Assembly: GCF_900107215.1 (NCBI RefSeq)
Contig: NZ_FNPD01000005.1
Coordinates: 62,001-126,000, forward strand
From: Acetomicrobium thermoterrenum DSM 13490
GTDB lineage: Bacteria; Synergistota; Synergistia; Synergistales; Acetomicrobiaceae
DNA length: 64,000 nucleotides
Reading direction: 5' to 3'
A program made the position numbers and the translations under genes. The notes below the pieces were generated by a model, which saw only the letters and a list, made by a program, of their open reading frames with translations, searched no databases and had not been told where the DNA came from. This document shows positions 51,845 through 61,091 of the stretch, piece after piece; within the stretch, counting starts at the first letter, position 1, and every line of letters begins with the position of its first letter.

Positions 51845-53472
51845 AAAAGTATTAGAAACTGTCGCAGCAGCTGAGGTAGCTCGCCTAGGGCGTAATCGCG
51901 CTCAAGCCTTTCAAGCCACGTATGGGCTCCCCTTCCCAGCGGCCCCAGGTTTATTATGGGCATGTTAAGCTTTTCCATCAGATCAAAGGGAAGGTCGTAT
52001 ATAATGCCCCAACCGGGGGTGTTTTCCTTCAAGGTCTGCCTTTCGCCTTTGTCTATCTCGCAACCTATGTAGCTTAAATCACACAAACCTCCAAAGGCGG
52101 GACACTCCATCAAAGGCCTGCCAAAGACGTTTTCGGCGTAAGATACCGTAGCCTTCACCGCACGGCCGAAACGCAATTCTGCTTTTGTCCGGCCGTAACT
52201 TGACCGATGGGGCATAAACGGCGGCAGAAACCCTATTATGACGGCAGGCTCTTTTTCGTCGCGCCAGGACATCTCCCACTCAACTAAGGCAATGCCTTGT
52301 TCCCTTAAGTCCTTACCTGACGATTTGAGCTTTAAGGCCATCTCGCGTTCTGCCCTTTCAAAGTCGCCGGGGTAGTTGCGGGCCGCCTGACGGCGAAGCT
52401 CCGCAAAGTCAATTATCGAAACGTGGCCTCTTTCTTTAGCCGCTCCAGCGTAGCCAAAATTCTTCATTTCCTTATAGGTAGCATCGATGTAGTCTAAGGC
52501 CCTTTTTGCTCCCCTGGCGGCAGCCTCCTTAAATAGCCCAAGCACGTCGCCGGGCGTTCGAGCAACAGTAAAGACGTTGAAGTAAGCCATGCTCAGGTGA
52601 GGAATGGAAACCGAGTACATTTCCTTTTGCCTGCATTGTCGGTTGAGCACAAAGGGCGGCAACGTGACGCTTGCACCAAGGACGTCTCGAAGCTCGGGAC
52701 GCGCTTCAATCTCCAGGTCGATGAAGTCCTGCAAAAGCGACGCGCTAAGGCCGCCAAAATAGCTGCCCCCGTGCGCTTCTTTTCCTATGACGTAGGTCAT
52801 TACCAGGGTCTTTCCCATGGTGCTTAAAAAATATCCCGGCCCTGAGGCACCCGGAAGGCCTGCATCCGTCGGCTCGGTGTTTATGGCGCTGATAAAGCTC
52901 AAGCCTTCCCGCTCGGCCAAATCAACTAAAAAAGGCAAGGCCGATATCATACCCTGGCTTGATCCCTCCTCGTCAAAAACCAAAGCAACGACGACGTTTA
53001 CGCCAAAAAGCGAAGGATCACGGGCAAATTCTTTGAGCAAATCAAGTTCCAGGGCCACGCCGCATTTCATGTCCATGACGCCCCGTCCAAAGATCCAGTT
53101 GCCGCTTTCAAGGTCTGCCCTTGCCTGCCCGTCCATGGGTCGGCTCGCCATAACCTGCATCAAAGCTTCAGGGTCAAAGGCCTTGTCCGCCAAATCTCCG
53201 TACACCTCAGCTCCTACCACGTCTAAATGTCCGATAAAAAGGACGGTATCGGGCACATTCAATGAAGAGCGAACCAAGGCAACAACTGAACGGCGATGGC
53301 CGTCAGGGCCGGGCACCATATCTAAGTGGCCTGGATGTTCCATAAAGTAGCGTTCTTTCTTCAGGCTGTCATATATGTGCCTTGCTATCTCGACTTCACC
53401 GTCGGAACCCGTGACGCTTGGAATGCGAACAAGCTTTATCAGCTCTTCGTATATGCGATCTTCCACAGACAT
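51829..53472 (-). CDS. M20-family peptidase, RocB-like
   Basis: A 547-residue metallopeptidase similar to the arginine-utilisation protein RocB. Metal-binding blocks are VLFIGHLDVVGAEVY, FGRGVMDMKCGVALELDLL and VVVALVFDEEGSSQGMISAL, giving the H, D, EE and later ligands of the M20 fold. An insertion after residue 330 is typical of RocB compared with 400-residue M20 enzymes. It probably hydrolyses a small peptide or N-acyl amino acid; the substrate is unknown. The C-terminus LLGSGL-stop comes from the right end of the transposase element, so a few native residues may be missing. Confidence 0.87.
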   Translation of the reverse strand: MSVEDRIYEELIKLVRIPSVTGSDGEVEIARHIYDSLKKERYFMEHPGHLDMVPGPDGHRRSVVALVRSSLNVPDTVLFIGHLDVVGAEVYGDLADKAFDPEALMQVMASRPMDGQARADLESGNWIFGRGVMDMKCGVALELDLLKEFARDPSLFGVNVVVALVFDEEGSSQGMISALPFLVDLAEREGLSFISAINTEPTDAGLPGASGPGYFLSTMGKTLVMTYVIGKEAHGGSYFGGLSASLLQDFIDLEIEARPELRDVLGASVTLPPFVLNRQCRQKEMYSVSIPHLSMAYFNVFTVARTPGDVLGLFKEAAARGAKRALDYIDATYKEMKNFGYAGAAKERGHVSIIDFAELRRQAARNYPGDFERAEREMALKLKSSGKDLREQGIALVEWEMSWRDEKEPAVIIGFLPPFMPHRSSYGRTKAELRFGRAVKATVSYAENVFGRPLMECPAFGGLCDLSYIGCEIDKGERQTLKENTPGWGIIYDLPFDLMEKLNMPIINLGPLGRGAHTWLERLERDYALGELPQLLRQFLILLGSGL

Positions 53473-53607
53473 TGATGTAGCATCCCCTTTGCATGTAAAG
53501 TCCGCCTCACTTTAGTTAAAGGCCGCTTTCCCTTGAAGACACAAGTTTAGGGGCTGCATTTCTCGCAGGCCTTGCATCGGCGGTGTAAAAATCTTTTATA
53601 GGTATTG

Positions 53608-54990
53608 TCATTGAACACGTTCTTTCGTAGTTGGTTTTAGACGCTTTAAGGAACATTCGCTTCGCTCGATTCCCGCACCTGGCCTGCTTGGCATCATGAA
53701 GATCAAAGGCAGGGCTGCGACGAAGGATATGGCAATTACGATAAAAACGATGGCATAGCCCCGAGAAGGGTCGCCGACGGTTTGGACGATGAGCGTGGCT
53801 ATGGTGACGCTTACAGCTCCGCCGATTTGGCGAAACATTCCTCTTATGCCCGTTATGGTGGCTGCCTTTTGCGGAAGAAGCTCGATACAGGCGTTGTTGG
53901 CTGTAGGCGATATGACGCCTACGCTCATACCGATAAAAAGCATGATTCCATAAAGAAAGACGATGCTCGCCGGCTCTTTGCTCAAGAAATACAGGCTTAC
54001 CACAGTAGCCCCGCTTCCCAACACCAGAGGCCAGCGATATCCCCATCTCATGATGTAAACGCTTGTTATAATCGATGCAACTATCATCCCGATCGACCTT
54101 GGCAGGAGGAGCAATCCGCATTCGGAGGCACTCATTTTATAAACCGAGGCGGCGAAGGCGGGTATGAGGGACAGTACCCCTATCACCGCTCCTCCGTAAA
54201 TGAGATTGTAAAGGTTGGCAGCGACAAAAGGCTTTCTTTTCAATATTTCTATGTCTAAAATAGGATCCTTCGCCCCCTTTTCGTGCCTTATCAAAAGAGC
54301 TGTAGAGATCGCCGAAGCAAGGAAAAGCGCCCACGACCAGCCCTTTAGGCTGTCATATCCCAAAAAGGTGAGCCCAAGCATCAAAAAGGCCACCACTCCG
54401 CCGACCAACCCGGCGCCGAGGAAATCTATGCTTCCCTCTTTTCTCTCGTCGCCCTTCAAAAGAACGATGGCCATCAGCAAGACGACGGCCCCCAGGGGCA
54501 AGTTGATCATGAAGACCGATCTCCATCCGAAGGAATCTACCAGCCATCCACCCACGTTCGGCCCGATAATCTGGCCTATTGGAAGGATGCTGCTGAAAAG
54601 CCCGATCATCTTCTGCCTTGTCTCGGGAAATTCCTCGGAGATTATGCCGACGGCCGAGGGCATGAATCCCCCGCCTCCGAAGGCCTGAATGAGTCTGAAG
54701 AATACCAACAGCCCTACGTTGTCGACGAAGGCGCAGGCAGTAGAGGCAGACACGAAGAGCACCAAACACAATATAAACGTAGACTTTCTGCTGAACACGT
54801 CGCTTACCTTGCCGATTATGGGCATCGTAACGGTAAAGCCTAGTTGGTAAACGCTTATGATCCAGCCGGCAATTGTGAGCGGCACCATAAAATAAGACGT
54901 AATTATAGGAAAAGCCACAGCAATGGACGTAGCACTGATCGAAGAAAGCATCAAAGCCACGCTTACCGTAGCAAATATCATGTAGTCCAA
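53608..54990 (-). CDS. MFS drug exporter, DHA2 (14-helix) type
   Basis: A transporter of about 460 residues with 13-14 helices. Motif A appears as GKVSDVFSRKSTFILCLVLF and motif C as FMPSAVGIISEEFPETRQ with the following GPNVGGWLVDSFGWRSVFMI, characteristic of EmrB/QacA proteins. It probably exports drugs or metabolites by proton antiport. The TTG at 54990 is chosen as start, with GGAGG nine bases upstream; the longer frame to 55062 would run into the terminator of the preceding gene. No regulator gene is adjacent. Confidence 0.88.
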   Translation of the reverse strand: MDYMIFATVSVALMLSSISATSIAVAFPIITSYFMVPLTIAGWIISVYQLGFTVTMPIIGKVSDVFSRKSTFILCLVLFVSASTACAFVDNVGLLVFFRLIQAFGGGGFMPSAVGIISEEFPETRQKMIGLFSSILPIGQIIGPNVGGWLVDSFGWRSVFMINLPLGAVVLLMAIVLLKGDERKEGSIDFLGAGLVGGVVAFLMLGLTFLGYDSLKGWSWALFLASAISTALLIRHEKGAKDPILDIEILKRKPFVAANLYNLIYGGAVIGVLSLIPAFAASVYKMSASECGLLLLPRSIGMIVASIITSVYIMRWGYRWPLVLGSGATVVSLYFLSKEPASIVFLYGIMLFIGMSVGVISPTANNACIELLPQKAATITGIRGMFRQIGGAVSVTIATLIVQTVGDPSRGYAIVFIVIAISFVAALPLIFMMPSRPGAGIERSECSLKRLKPTTKERVQ

Positions 54991-55010
54991 TTTAACACGC
55001 CTCCGTTGAT

Positions 55011-55056
55011 AAAAAAGCAAACCGCCCCTTTTGGCCGAAAGCCATTTAAGGCGGTT
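55011..55056 (-). terminator. Rho-independent terminator of the glycosylase gene
   Basis: On the minus strand AACCGCC pairs with GGCGGTT, with an inner GGC/GCC stem, followed by GCTTTTTT. It separates the glycosylase gene from the MFS gene. Confidence 0.82.
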
Positions 55057-55145
55057 ACGCAACTTTTACTATTATAACAAAATTATTACAAAAAGCGTCC
55101 TCTGTATTCAGGCCGAAACCTTATGGCTTTGCCAAAATTCTGCCC

Positions 55146-55814
55146 CTAATAGGATAAATCCCTTAAAAAGTCCACAAACACCCCTGAGGACTCTCGAGCC
55201 TTGCCGCTGTAAAACCGCTTTGCATGCTCGACCAACAGGGCATGATATTCCTGATAAAGAGCGACATCCCCGGGCAAGTTTGACTCAAACAGATTTTTAA
55301 GTTCCATGTAGCCTGCTTTTCTTTCGGCAAGGCCCAAGGAAGTAACGATCCGCTTCGTGTAGGCATCTATGACGAACTCGGGCCGTTTGTAGGCGTAAAG
55401 CAAGATGGAATCGGCAGTCTCGTTTCCCACGCCTTTGACGGACATAAGCTCCTTTCTGGATGGCGTCCTCCCCTTCAATCCCACGAAAAAGTCGGCCATT
55501 TCCATCAAATAAATCGCCTTCTGGTTGAAAAACCCTGCGGGCCTTATGGCCGATTTAAGCACGTCCAAGCTTAAGGTAAGGATTTTATGAGGGTCCAACG
55601 CATCGATGCCCCTCAAATTTTCAAGCGCCCTCTCAACCGACGTCCAGGCCGTATTTTGCGTGAGCACCGCCCCAGCGATGATCTCAAAAGCTTCTTTTTC
55701 GTTTCTGGGATATCCGTAATCTCCCTGGTGGTAACTTCCTGCAACGGGCCACCACCCCTGTGGGCCGTAAGCATCGAGCAAAGCCTCGTAAATCGCAATT
55801 ATCCCTTTGTCCAT
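55146..55814 (-). CDS. MagIII-like 3-methyladenine DNA glycosylase (HhH-GPD)
   Basis: A 222-residue base-excision repair enzyme of the endonuclease III fold. It has [20 protein letters not shown], the helix-hairpin-helix [17 protein letters not shown] and the catalytic aspartate in [11 protein letters not shown]. The lysine of bifunctional Nth (GVGRKTA) is replaced by glutamate, and the C-terminal four-cysteine iron-sulfur loop is absent. Both features match MagIII monofunctional glycosylases. It would remove 3-methyladenine-type damage. It is transcribed alone and ended by a strong terminator. Confidence 0.85.
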   Translation of the reverse strand: MDKGIIAIYEALLDAYGPQGWWPVAGSYHQGDYGYPRNEKEAFEIIAGAVLTQNTAWTSVERALENLRGIDALDPHKILTLSLDVLKSAIRPAGFFNQKAIYLMEMADFFVGLKGRTPSRKELMSVKGVGNETADSILLYAYKRPEFVIDAYTKRIVTSLGLAERKAGYMELKNLFESNLPGDVALYQEYHALLVEHAKRFYSGKARESSGVFVDFLRDLSY

Positions 55815-55974
55815 AGCATTATTCTACCAAATCCAGCGGCAGGCCCAACTTATGATACGTAAAATATTTGTAGGATATTTTTGAGGAAAAAATAAAGGGA
55901 TCGCGAACTTATCCGCTGATAGACAGAATAAACAAATGTAGTTAAAATACGGTAAATAAAGGAGGTATGGACTT

Positions 55975-57237
55975 ATGAATTTTCAGGAGAACACATTGGC
56001 CCTCATCTGCGGAGGAGGACCCGCACCGGGCATCAACAACGTAATAGCTTCAGTCACCATAGAGGCTCGCAACAACGGTTGGGACGTCTTGGGCATCTGC
56101 GACGGATTTTCAAGCCTTGCTACGGCCAACAAAAAGGTCATCCCCCTTACCATCGACAAGGTCAGCCGCATACACAAGGAAGGCGGAAGTATCATAAGAA
56201 CCTCCAGATTTAACCCCACCAAAAGCGAAGCGACCATGCGCACCGTCGTGGAAAACCTAGTAGACCTGGGCGTTACCCACATCGTCACCATCGGCGGGGA
56301 CGACACGGCCTACGCTGCCTACAAGGTCTCGGAGTTCGCTAGAGAAAGGCTGGGATTAAACATCCACTTCGTCCACGTCCCCAAAACCATAGATAACGAC
56401 CTGCCTTTGCCGGAGGGGCTGCCCACCTTTGGCTTTGAGACGGCTAGGGCACTGGGTGCGGAACTGGTGATGAACCTAATGGAAGACGCAAAGACCATGG
56501 GACGCTGGTTTCTGGTGGTTACCATGGGACGTTCCAGCGGGCACTTGGCCTTAGGTATAGGCAAAAGCGCAAGCGCCACACTCTCAATCATACCAGAGGA
56601 ATTTGAAAGCGAAACCATAAGCCTGCAACACGTCATCGACATAATGAGCGGCGCCATCATAAAAAGGCTCGCCCTCGAGAAAGATCACGGCCTCATTGTC
56701 GCCGCCGAGGGCCTGATATCGAAGGTGTCCTCACAGGAACTTGCGGCCATCGACTGCATCGAAAAAGACGACTTCGGCCACGTCCGATACGCCGAGATCA
56801 ACTTCTCCGACGTCTTAAAAAAGCAGCTCAACTGCGAGCTAAAAAAAATGGGCATTCCCATATCGGTCCAAAACAAGGAGATAGGATACGAAGTAAGATG
56901 CGCTCCCCCAAACCCCTTCGACGTAGAATACACCAGAAACCTGGGCTACGGCGCCTTTAAATTCCTCGCCGAGGGCGGCTCCAACGCTGTAATTGCCATC
57001 CAAAACAACGAGCTCAACCCCATCAAATTCGAGGACATCGTGGATCCCGAGACGGGCAAGATGAAGATAAGGCTCGTCGATACCGACTCTTTGCAGTATC
57101 GCATCGCAAGAAAATACATGATACGCCTGGAGAGGCGCGACTTCGAATCGGAATTCCTTTTAAACAAGATGTCGCGCATCGCCAACATGACGCCGCAGCA
57201 GTTCATAGAAAAGTACGGATATGTAGTGGGGCTGTAA
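55975..57237 (+). CDS. pfp: 6-phosphofructokinase, probably pyrophosphate-dependent
   Basis: A 420-residue phosphofructokinase. The nucleotide-site motif is VTIGGDDTAYAAYKV: aspartate after GGD rather than glycine marks the PPi-using class. Other motifs are ALICGGGPAPGINNVIASV, HVPKTIDNDLPLPEG (catalytic PKTIDND) and TMGRSSGHLALGI. It catalyses reversible phosphorylation of fructose-6-phosphate in glycolysis. AAAGGAGG precedes the ATG by eight bases. It is longer than ATP-type bacterial PFK (320) and matches the intermediate PPi clade. It is a single-gene unit, convergent with lipB. Confidence 0.92.
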   Translation: MNFQENTLALICGGGPAPGINNVIASVTIEARNNGWDVLGICDGFSSLATANKKVIPLTIDKVSRIHKEGGSIIRTSRFNPTKSEATMRTVVENLVDLGVTHIVTIGGDDTAYAAYKVSEFARERLGLNIHFVHVPKTIDNDLPLPEGLPTFGFETARALGAELVMNLMEDAKTMGRWFLVVTMGRSSGHLALGIGKSASATLSIIPEEFESETISLQHVIDIMSGAIIKRLALEKDHGLIVAAEGLISKVSSQELAAIDCIEKDDFGHVRYAEINFSDVLKKQLNCELKKMGIPISVQNKEIGYEVRCAPPNPFDVEYTRNLGYGAFKFLAEGGSNAVIAIQNNELNPIKFEDIVDPETGKMKIRLVDTDSLQYRIARKYMIRLERRDFESEFLLNKMSRIANMTPQQFIEKYGYVVGL

Positions 57238-57255
57238 TACGGGACAAAGGCCCGG

Positions 57256-57930
57256 CTAAGTTAAAATCCAGTCTTTCGCAACCTCATCGAAGCCGGCTTC
57301 AAAGATGATCGAAAACTTTTTCTTTGTCTTTTTTACTACCTCGCGAAAATCTACACCCTTGACGTAGTCATCAAGCGAGGCCACGGAAAATTCCTTTATA
57401 CCGCAGGGGTTGATGAGCTCGAAGTGGGACTTGTCAACCTTTACATTAAAGGCAAAACCGTGCATTGTGATCCACCTTTCGGCGGCGATCCCTATGGCTG
57501 CGATTTTTTTGTCGGCGACCCAGACGCCCCTGTATTTAGGCTTTCTGCCGGCCTTTATATTGTAATCTTTCAGCACTTGTATAATCACTTCTTCAAGGCA
57601 TGAGACGTACCATTGGAGGTCCTTTTTCCATTTGCTCAAATTAAATATGGGGTAGGCGACGATCTGCCCAGGACCATGGTAGGTTATGTTTCCTCCCCTG
57701 TTCGTCTCATATAGCTCTATCCCGTAAGTTTCAAGAGTCCTTTTGTCCGCGAGCAGGTTTTCCCTTCCCCCCGATCTTCCTACGGTAAAAACGGGCTTGT
57801 GCTCCAAAAGAAGGAGTATGCCATCGGCCTCGCCCGCGGAAACTTTTTCAAAAGCTCTTTCCTGGAGGGTAAGGCCGTCGCCGTAACCCAGGGGCTCTTT
57901 AAATTCCACGACAAAACATCTTCTGCTCAA
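57256..57930 (-). CDS. lipB: Lipoyl(octanoyl) transferase
   Basis: A 224-residue transferase that moves octanoyl from acyl carrier protein to apo-lipoyl domains. Motifs are ETNRGGNITYHGPGQIVAYP, the lysine in KKIAAIGIAAERWITMHGFA and the acyl-cysteine in INPCGIKEFSVASL. TTG at 57930 is used as start, with AGGAGGTG eight bases upstream, instead of the longer frame to 57966 that begins inside a hairpin. It is the last gene of the lipA-aco operon and serves the E2 subunit encoded just upstream. Confidence 0.92.
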   Translation of the reverse strand: MSRRCFVVEFKEPLGYGDGLTLQERAFEKVSAGEADGILLLLEHKPVFTVGRSGGRENLLADKRTLETYGIELYETNRGGNITYHGPGQIVAYPIFNLSKWKKDLQWYVSCLEEVIIQVLKDYNIKAGRKPKYRGVWVADKKIAAIGIAAERWITMHGFAFNVKVDKSHFELINPCGIKEFSVASLDDYVKGVDFREVVKKTKKKFSIIFEAGFDEVAKDWILT

Positions 57931-57945
57931 CTGGCCACACCTCCT

Positions 57946-57981
57946 AAAAATAAGGTGTAGGGGCATTTTCCCCTACACCTT
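57946..57981 (-). terminator. Terminator or attenuator between acoC and lipB
   Basis: A perfect 12-bp stem AAGGTGTAGGGG / CCCCTACACCTT with a six-base loop, followed on the minus strand by ATTTTTAGG. It lies between the E2 stop and the lipB ribosome site, so it should lower lipB expression relative to the operon. Confidence 0.8.
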
Positions 57982-57999
57982 GTACTATTATGTCATGTC

Positions 58000-59214
58000 T
58001 TATTTCAAGACAGCCAGAAGCAGCAAGGGATTTTCGAGCAGCTCTTTTACGCGCCTGATAAACATGGCCCCTTGGGCGCCGTCGACGATCCTGTGGTCGA
58101 AGGTCAAAGAAAGCGTCATCATGGGCTTTACGATTATTTGGCCATCGCAAACGCAAGGCCTGTCTTTCATCTCTCCAACCCCTAAAATGGCGCACTGCGG
58201 AGGATTGATGATGGGAGTAAAGTCTCTAACGCCAAACATTCCGAGGTTAGTGACAGTAAAGGTGCCCCCGGTTACGTCGTCTATAGCAAGTTCGCCTTTG
58301 CGGGCCTTTTCGATCAGGGCATCACCGTCAGAGGCAATTTCGTACAAGTTCTTGCCGGCAACGTCCTTCACCACGGGAACGAGTAACGCCTCCTCCGTCG
58401 CCACGGCAAGGCCGATGTTGATCTCGTCGTAGAGAACTACCTCGTTGCCTTCCAAGTAGGAATTGAGCATCGGCTGTTCTTTCAATGCGACGGCGCAGGC
58501 TTTCATTAATATATAATTGTAAGAGAGGTTAAGCCCCTTTTCCTTAAAAGAGGATTTCAGGTCTTCCCGCAGTTTCTTTAACAAAGTGCAATCTACGTCG
58601 GCATTTAATGTAACCATTGGCGAGTTCTGCCAGCTCGTGGACATCCTCTCGGCTATTACCTGCCTGACATCGGATAGGGCGATCCTTTTAAGCTGAGCTG
58701 CCTCAACTACTGGCTTTGCCCTTTCGGCTTTTTGTCTTTCGATGAAGTCAAGCACGTCTTTTTCTACTATCCTCCCACCCGGACCCGTGCCGGTAACCAA
58801 GGCTAAATCGATGCCGTGTTCCTTGGCTATCTTTTTTGCGATGGGCGTGGCCTTGATTAAAACCTCTTCGCCTGCCGGTTTAGCAGCCACGGGGGCGGGC
58901 TTGGCTTCCGCTTGAGCGGGCTTTTCAGCTGCAGGAGCCGAAGGAGCTTCCTTTAAAAGCTCGCTTATATCTTCGTCTGGGGCTGCTATTATACAAAGCG
59001 GCGTACCGATGGGCACCTTAGTCCCCGGTTGCATTAAGATCTTCCTCAGCACCCCGCTTTCGGGGGCTTCGACCTTATAGGTGATCTTTTCCGTGGAGAC
59101 CTCCAGGACCACCTCTCCCTTTTCGACCCTATCTCCTTCCTTTTTATGCCATTTGGCCACCGAGCCGGATGTCATGGTAAGGCCAAGCTTGGGCATTGTG
59201 ATGACTGTTGCCAT
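58000..59214 (-). CDS. acoC: Dihydrolipoamide acetyltransferase (E2) of an acetoin-type dehydrogenase complex
   Basis: A 404-residue E2 core protein. Residues 1-78 are one lipoyl domain (ITMPKLGLTMTSGSVAKWHK) with the lipoylated lysine at K43 in VSTEKITYKV. Residues 120-160 are the peripheral-subunit-binding domain (TPIAKKIAKEHGIDLALVTG). The catalytic domain ends with LSLTFDHRIVDGAQGAMFIR. ATG at 59214 follows a GGGAGGTG site; the longer frame adds residues lacking similarity. It transfers the acyl group from E1 to CoA. No E3 gene is in the window, so it must be encoded elsewhere or beyond lipA. Confidence 0.92.
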   Translation of the reverse strand: MATVITMPKLGLTMTSGSVAKWHKKEGDRVEKGEVVLEVSTEKITYKVEAPESGVLRKILMQPGTKVPIGTPLCIIAAPDEDISELLKEAPSAPAAEKPAQAEAKPAPVAAKPAGEEVLIKATPIAKKIAKEHGIDLALVTGTGPGGRIVEKDVLDFIERQKAERAKPVVEAAQLKRIALSDVRQVIAERMSTSWQNSPMVTLNADVDCTLLKKLREDLKSSFKEKGLNLSYNYILMKACAVALKEQPMLNSYLEGNEVVLYDEINIGLAVATEEALLVPVVKDVAGKNLYEIASDGDALIEKARKGELAIDDVTGGTFTVTNLGMFGVRDFTPIINPPQCAILGVGEMKDRPCVCDGQIIVKPMMTLSLTFDHRIVDGAQGAMFIRRVKELLENPLLLLAVLK

Positions 59215-59228
59215 AAAATTACACCTCC

Positions 59229-60230
59229 CTATTTGCCGTGATTGGTCATGCGTCCTCTTTGAACGGCAAGCCACATAGTCCTTTCGATGTCTACGACTCG
59301 CGGGCCACTTCCGCTTAAACGAACTGAAGCCTTCTTTCCCGGGTGCAATTCCACTTCCCTCTCACCGTCAAGGGCAATCACTGCCGGGCTCATATCGAAA
59401 CATATCTCGTCTCCTATCGATATTGATTTAAATTCCAGGACCCTTACGGGCTTTATAAGCCCTGGGGCGACAGGAGCGGTTACTATGAAACCCTCCTCAG
59501 AATCAGAAGATCCTAAAATTACGTGCAATCCTTTATCCTGTGGTATTGGCCATTGAATGACCATGCCCCCTATGGAAGAAAGGCCTATATTGCTCGGTTT
59601 GGCCTGGGTCAACACAAGTTCTTTAACCCTATTCATATCCCATATGGCCTTTGAGCCCAAAAATATGTCATCGTAGAGAGCTACATCCACAAGGGCGATG
59701 TCCACAACCTTTCCGTCGATCATAATATCGATGCGTTTCGTTGGAAAGGTAGCATCTTCGACAGAGACTGCACCGGTAGCTACGTAGCCCGCCGCCATCC
59801 CCGCTATCGTCCCTTCAACCATACAGGGAAAGATGTTGTTCGTCCCCGTGGACACGGACATGAAGGGAACGGAAATGCTCCCCTTCGCAACGGCGCGGTT
59901 TGTCCCGTCCCCTCCGAGAATCACGAAACATTTGGCCCCCTCCTCTTCCAACAGCTTGGCGGCCAAAGTGGAGTCTTCCTGCGTTCCCTCACATCTCATG
60001 TTCAATGGCTCAACGCTCATTTTGAGGTGAACGTTTTCCAAAGCCCTGGGTACGATATCGAAGTAATCGGGCATGTAAAGCACTTTGTCAACGCCCGTGG
60101 ACTCGAGCCCCAAGAGGATGCGCCTAACGATGTTTACCTTTTCGATATTATCGAAGACCGAGCCGTGAGCAACGAGCCTCCTAATGTCCTTGCCCGAAGC
60201 GGGGTTAGCTATGATCCCTACTAATGTCAA
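59229..60230 (-). CDS. acoX: AcoX-like ATP-NAD kinase-family protein
   Basis: A 333-residue protein with the NAD-kinase/diacylglycerol-kinase fold: VGIIANPASGKDIRRLVAHG at residues 4-23 and KCFVILGGDGTNRAVAKGSI near residue 95. Proteins of this type (AcoX) are encoded in acetoin-catabolism operons, and their biochemical role remains unclear. The start is a TTG; the frame overlaps no neighbour. The 15-base spacing to acoC and its place inside the operon indicate co-expression. Whether it phosphorylates NAD or another substrate cannot be seen. Confidence 0.87.
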   Translation of the reverse strand: MTLVGIIANPASGKDIRRLVAHGSVFDNIEKVNIVRRILLGLESTGVDKVLYMPDYFDIVPRALENVHLKMSVEPLNMRCEGTQEDSTLAAKLLEEEGAKCFVILGGDGTNRAVAKGSISVPFMSVSTGTNNIFPCMVEGTIAGMAAGYVATGAVSVEDATFPTKRIDIMIDGKVVDIALVDVALYDDIFLGSKAIWDMNRVKELVLTQAKPSNIGLSSIGGMVIQWPIPQDKGLHVILGSSDSEEGFIVTAPVAPGLIKPVRVLEFKSISIGDEICFDMSPAVIALDGEREVELHPGKKASVRLSGSGPRVVDIERTMWLAVQRGRMTNHGK

Positions 60231-60257
60231 GGATATCGATTCCCCTTTCCAATCAGA

Positions 60258-61076
60258 TTAAAATGTCATAGAACCTCCATCGACGTTGACCGACTGACCC
60301 GTCACGTGATCGGAGTAGACAAAAAACAACGCAAGTTTAGCCATATCCTCAGGTGTCTGCTCAACCCCTTGAGGTATCATGGCCGATACATTTCTGGCAA
60401 AGGACTTATCCCAACTTTCGCCTGGCATCTTCCAGACGTCGGCAAGCAGAGTCCACATCTGGGTTCGAACTATGCCGGGGCAGATGGCGTTTACAGTGAT
60501 GTTGTCCCTGGCAAGCTCTTTTGCCAAGGAATTGGTAAATCCCACCACAGCAAATTTAGACGCGCAATAAAGGGGAAGTCCAGGAAATCCCGATTTCCCC
60601 GCAATTGAAGCGACGTTTATGATGCGCCCCCATTTTCTTTGCTTCATGTAGGGAATGACCGCCTTCGAAAATAGAAAGACCCCTTTTGCGTTGACATTCA
60701 TCGTAAGGTCCCAGGCCTCTTCCTCCACGTTCTCCACGGTCGAGACCCACACGACTCCAGCGGCATTGACCAATATATCTATTGACCCCAGTTCATCGAT
60801 GGTCTGTTTTACTGCTTGAGCGACTTGTTCGGATTTACTTACGTCCGCGTTTATGGCTATAGCCCGTCTTCCGAGGGACTCTATCTCCTTTGCCACCTCC
60901 TGGGCTGCGCTGTAACCTTTGATCTCCTTCGTGCCGTAGTGGTTAAAGGAGCTGTCGAGAACTTCTGCCTCAACTATTGCAACATTAGCCCCTTCTCCAG
61001 CAAGGGCAAGTGCAATTCCTCGGCCGATTCCTCGTCCTCCCCCTGTAACGATCGCTACTTTTCCCTCCAGGCTCAT
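60258..61076 (-). CDS. Short-chain dehydrogenase/reductase (possible acetoin/diacetyl reductase)
   Basis: A 272-residue classical SDR. It has GGGRGIGRGIALALAGEGAN near residue 11, NAAGVVWV at about 104, the serine in NVASIAGKSG and the catalytic YCASKFAVVGFT. An insertion after strand 2 (VLDSSFNHYGTKEIKGYSAA) lengthens it beyond the usual 250 residues. In an acetoin-type operon it may interconvert acetoin with diacetyl or butanediol, but another 2-hydroxy-ketone is possible. AGGAGG precedes the ATG. It is translated between the VOC and acoX genes. Confidence 0.83.
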   Translation of the reverse strand: MSLEGKVAIVTGGGRGIGRGIALALAGEGANVAIVEAEVLDSSFNHYGTKEIKGYSAAQEVAKEIESLGRRAIAINADVSKSEQVAQAVKQTIDELGSIDILVNAAGVVWVSTVENVEEEAWDLTMNVNAKGVFLFSKAVIPYMKQRKWGRIINVASIAGKSGFPGLPLYCASKFAVVGFTNSLAKELARDNITVNAICPGIVRTQMWTLLADVWKMPGESWDKSFARNVSAMIPQGVEQTPEDMAKLALFFVYSDHVTGQSVNVDGGSMTF

Positions 61077-61091
61077 TTCCCTAGCCCTCCT

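Noticed and set aside
53516-54121. 201-codon open frame on the minus strand inside the MFS gene
   Set aside because: It is a different frame of the same strand within a clear 14-helix transporter, rich in Arg/His/Ser as shadow frames of GC-rich genes are, and shows no domain.
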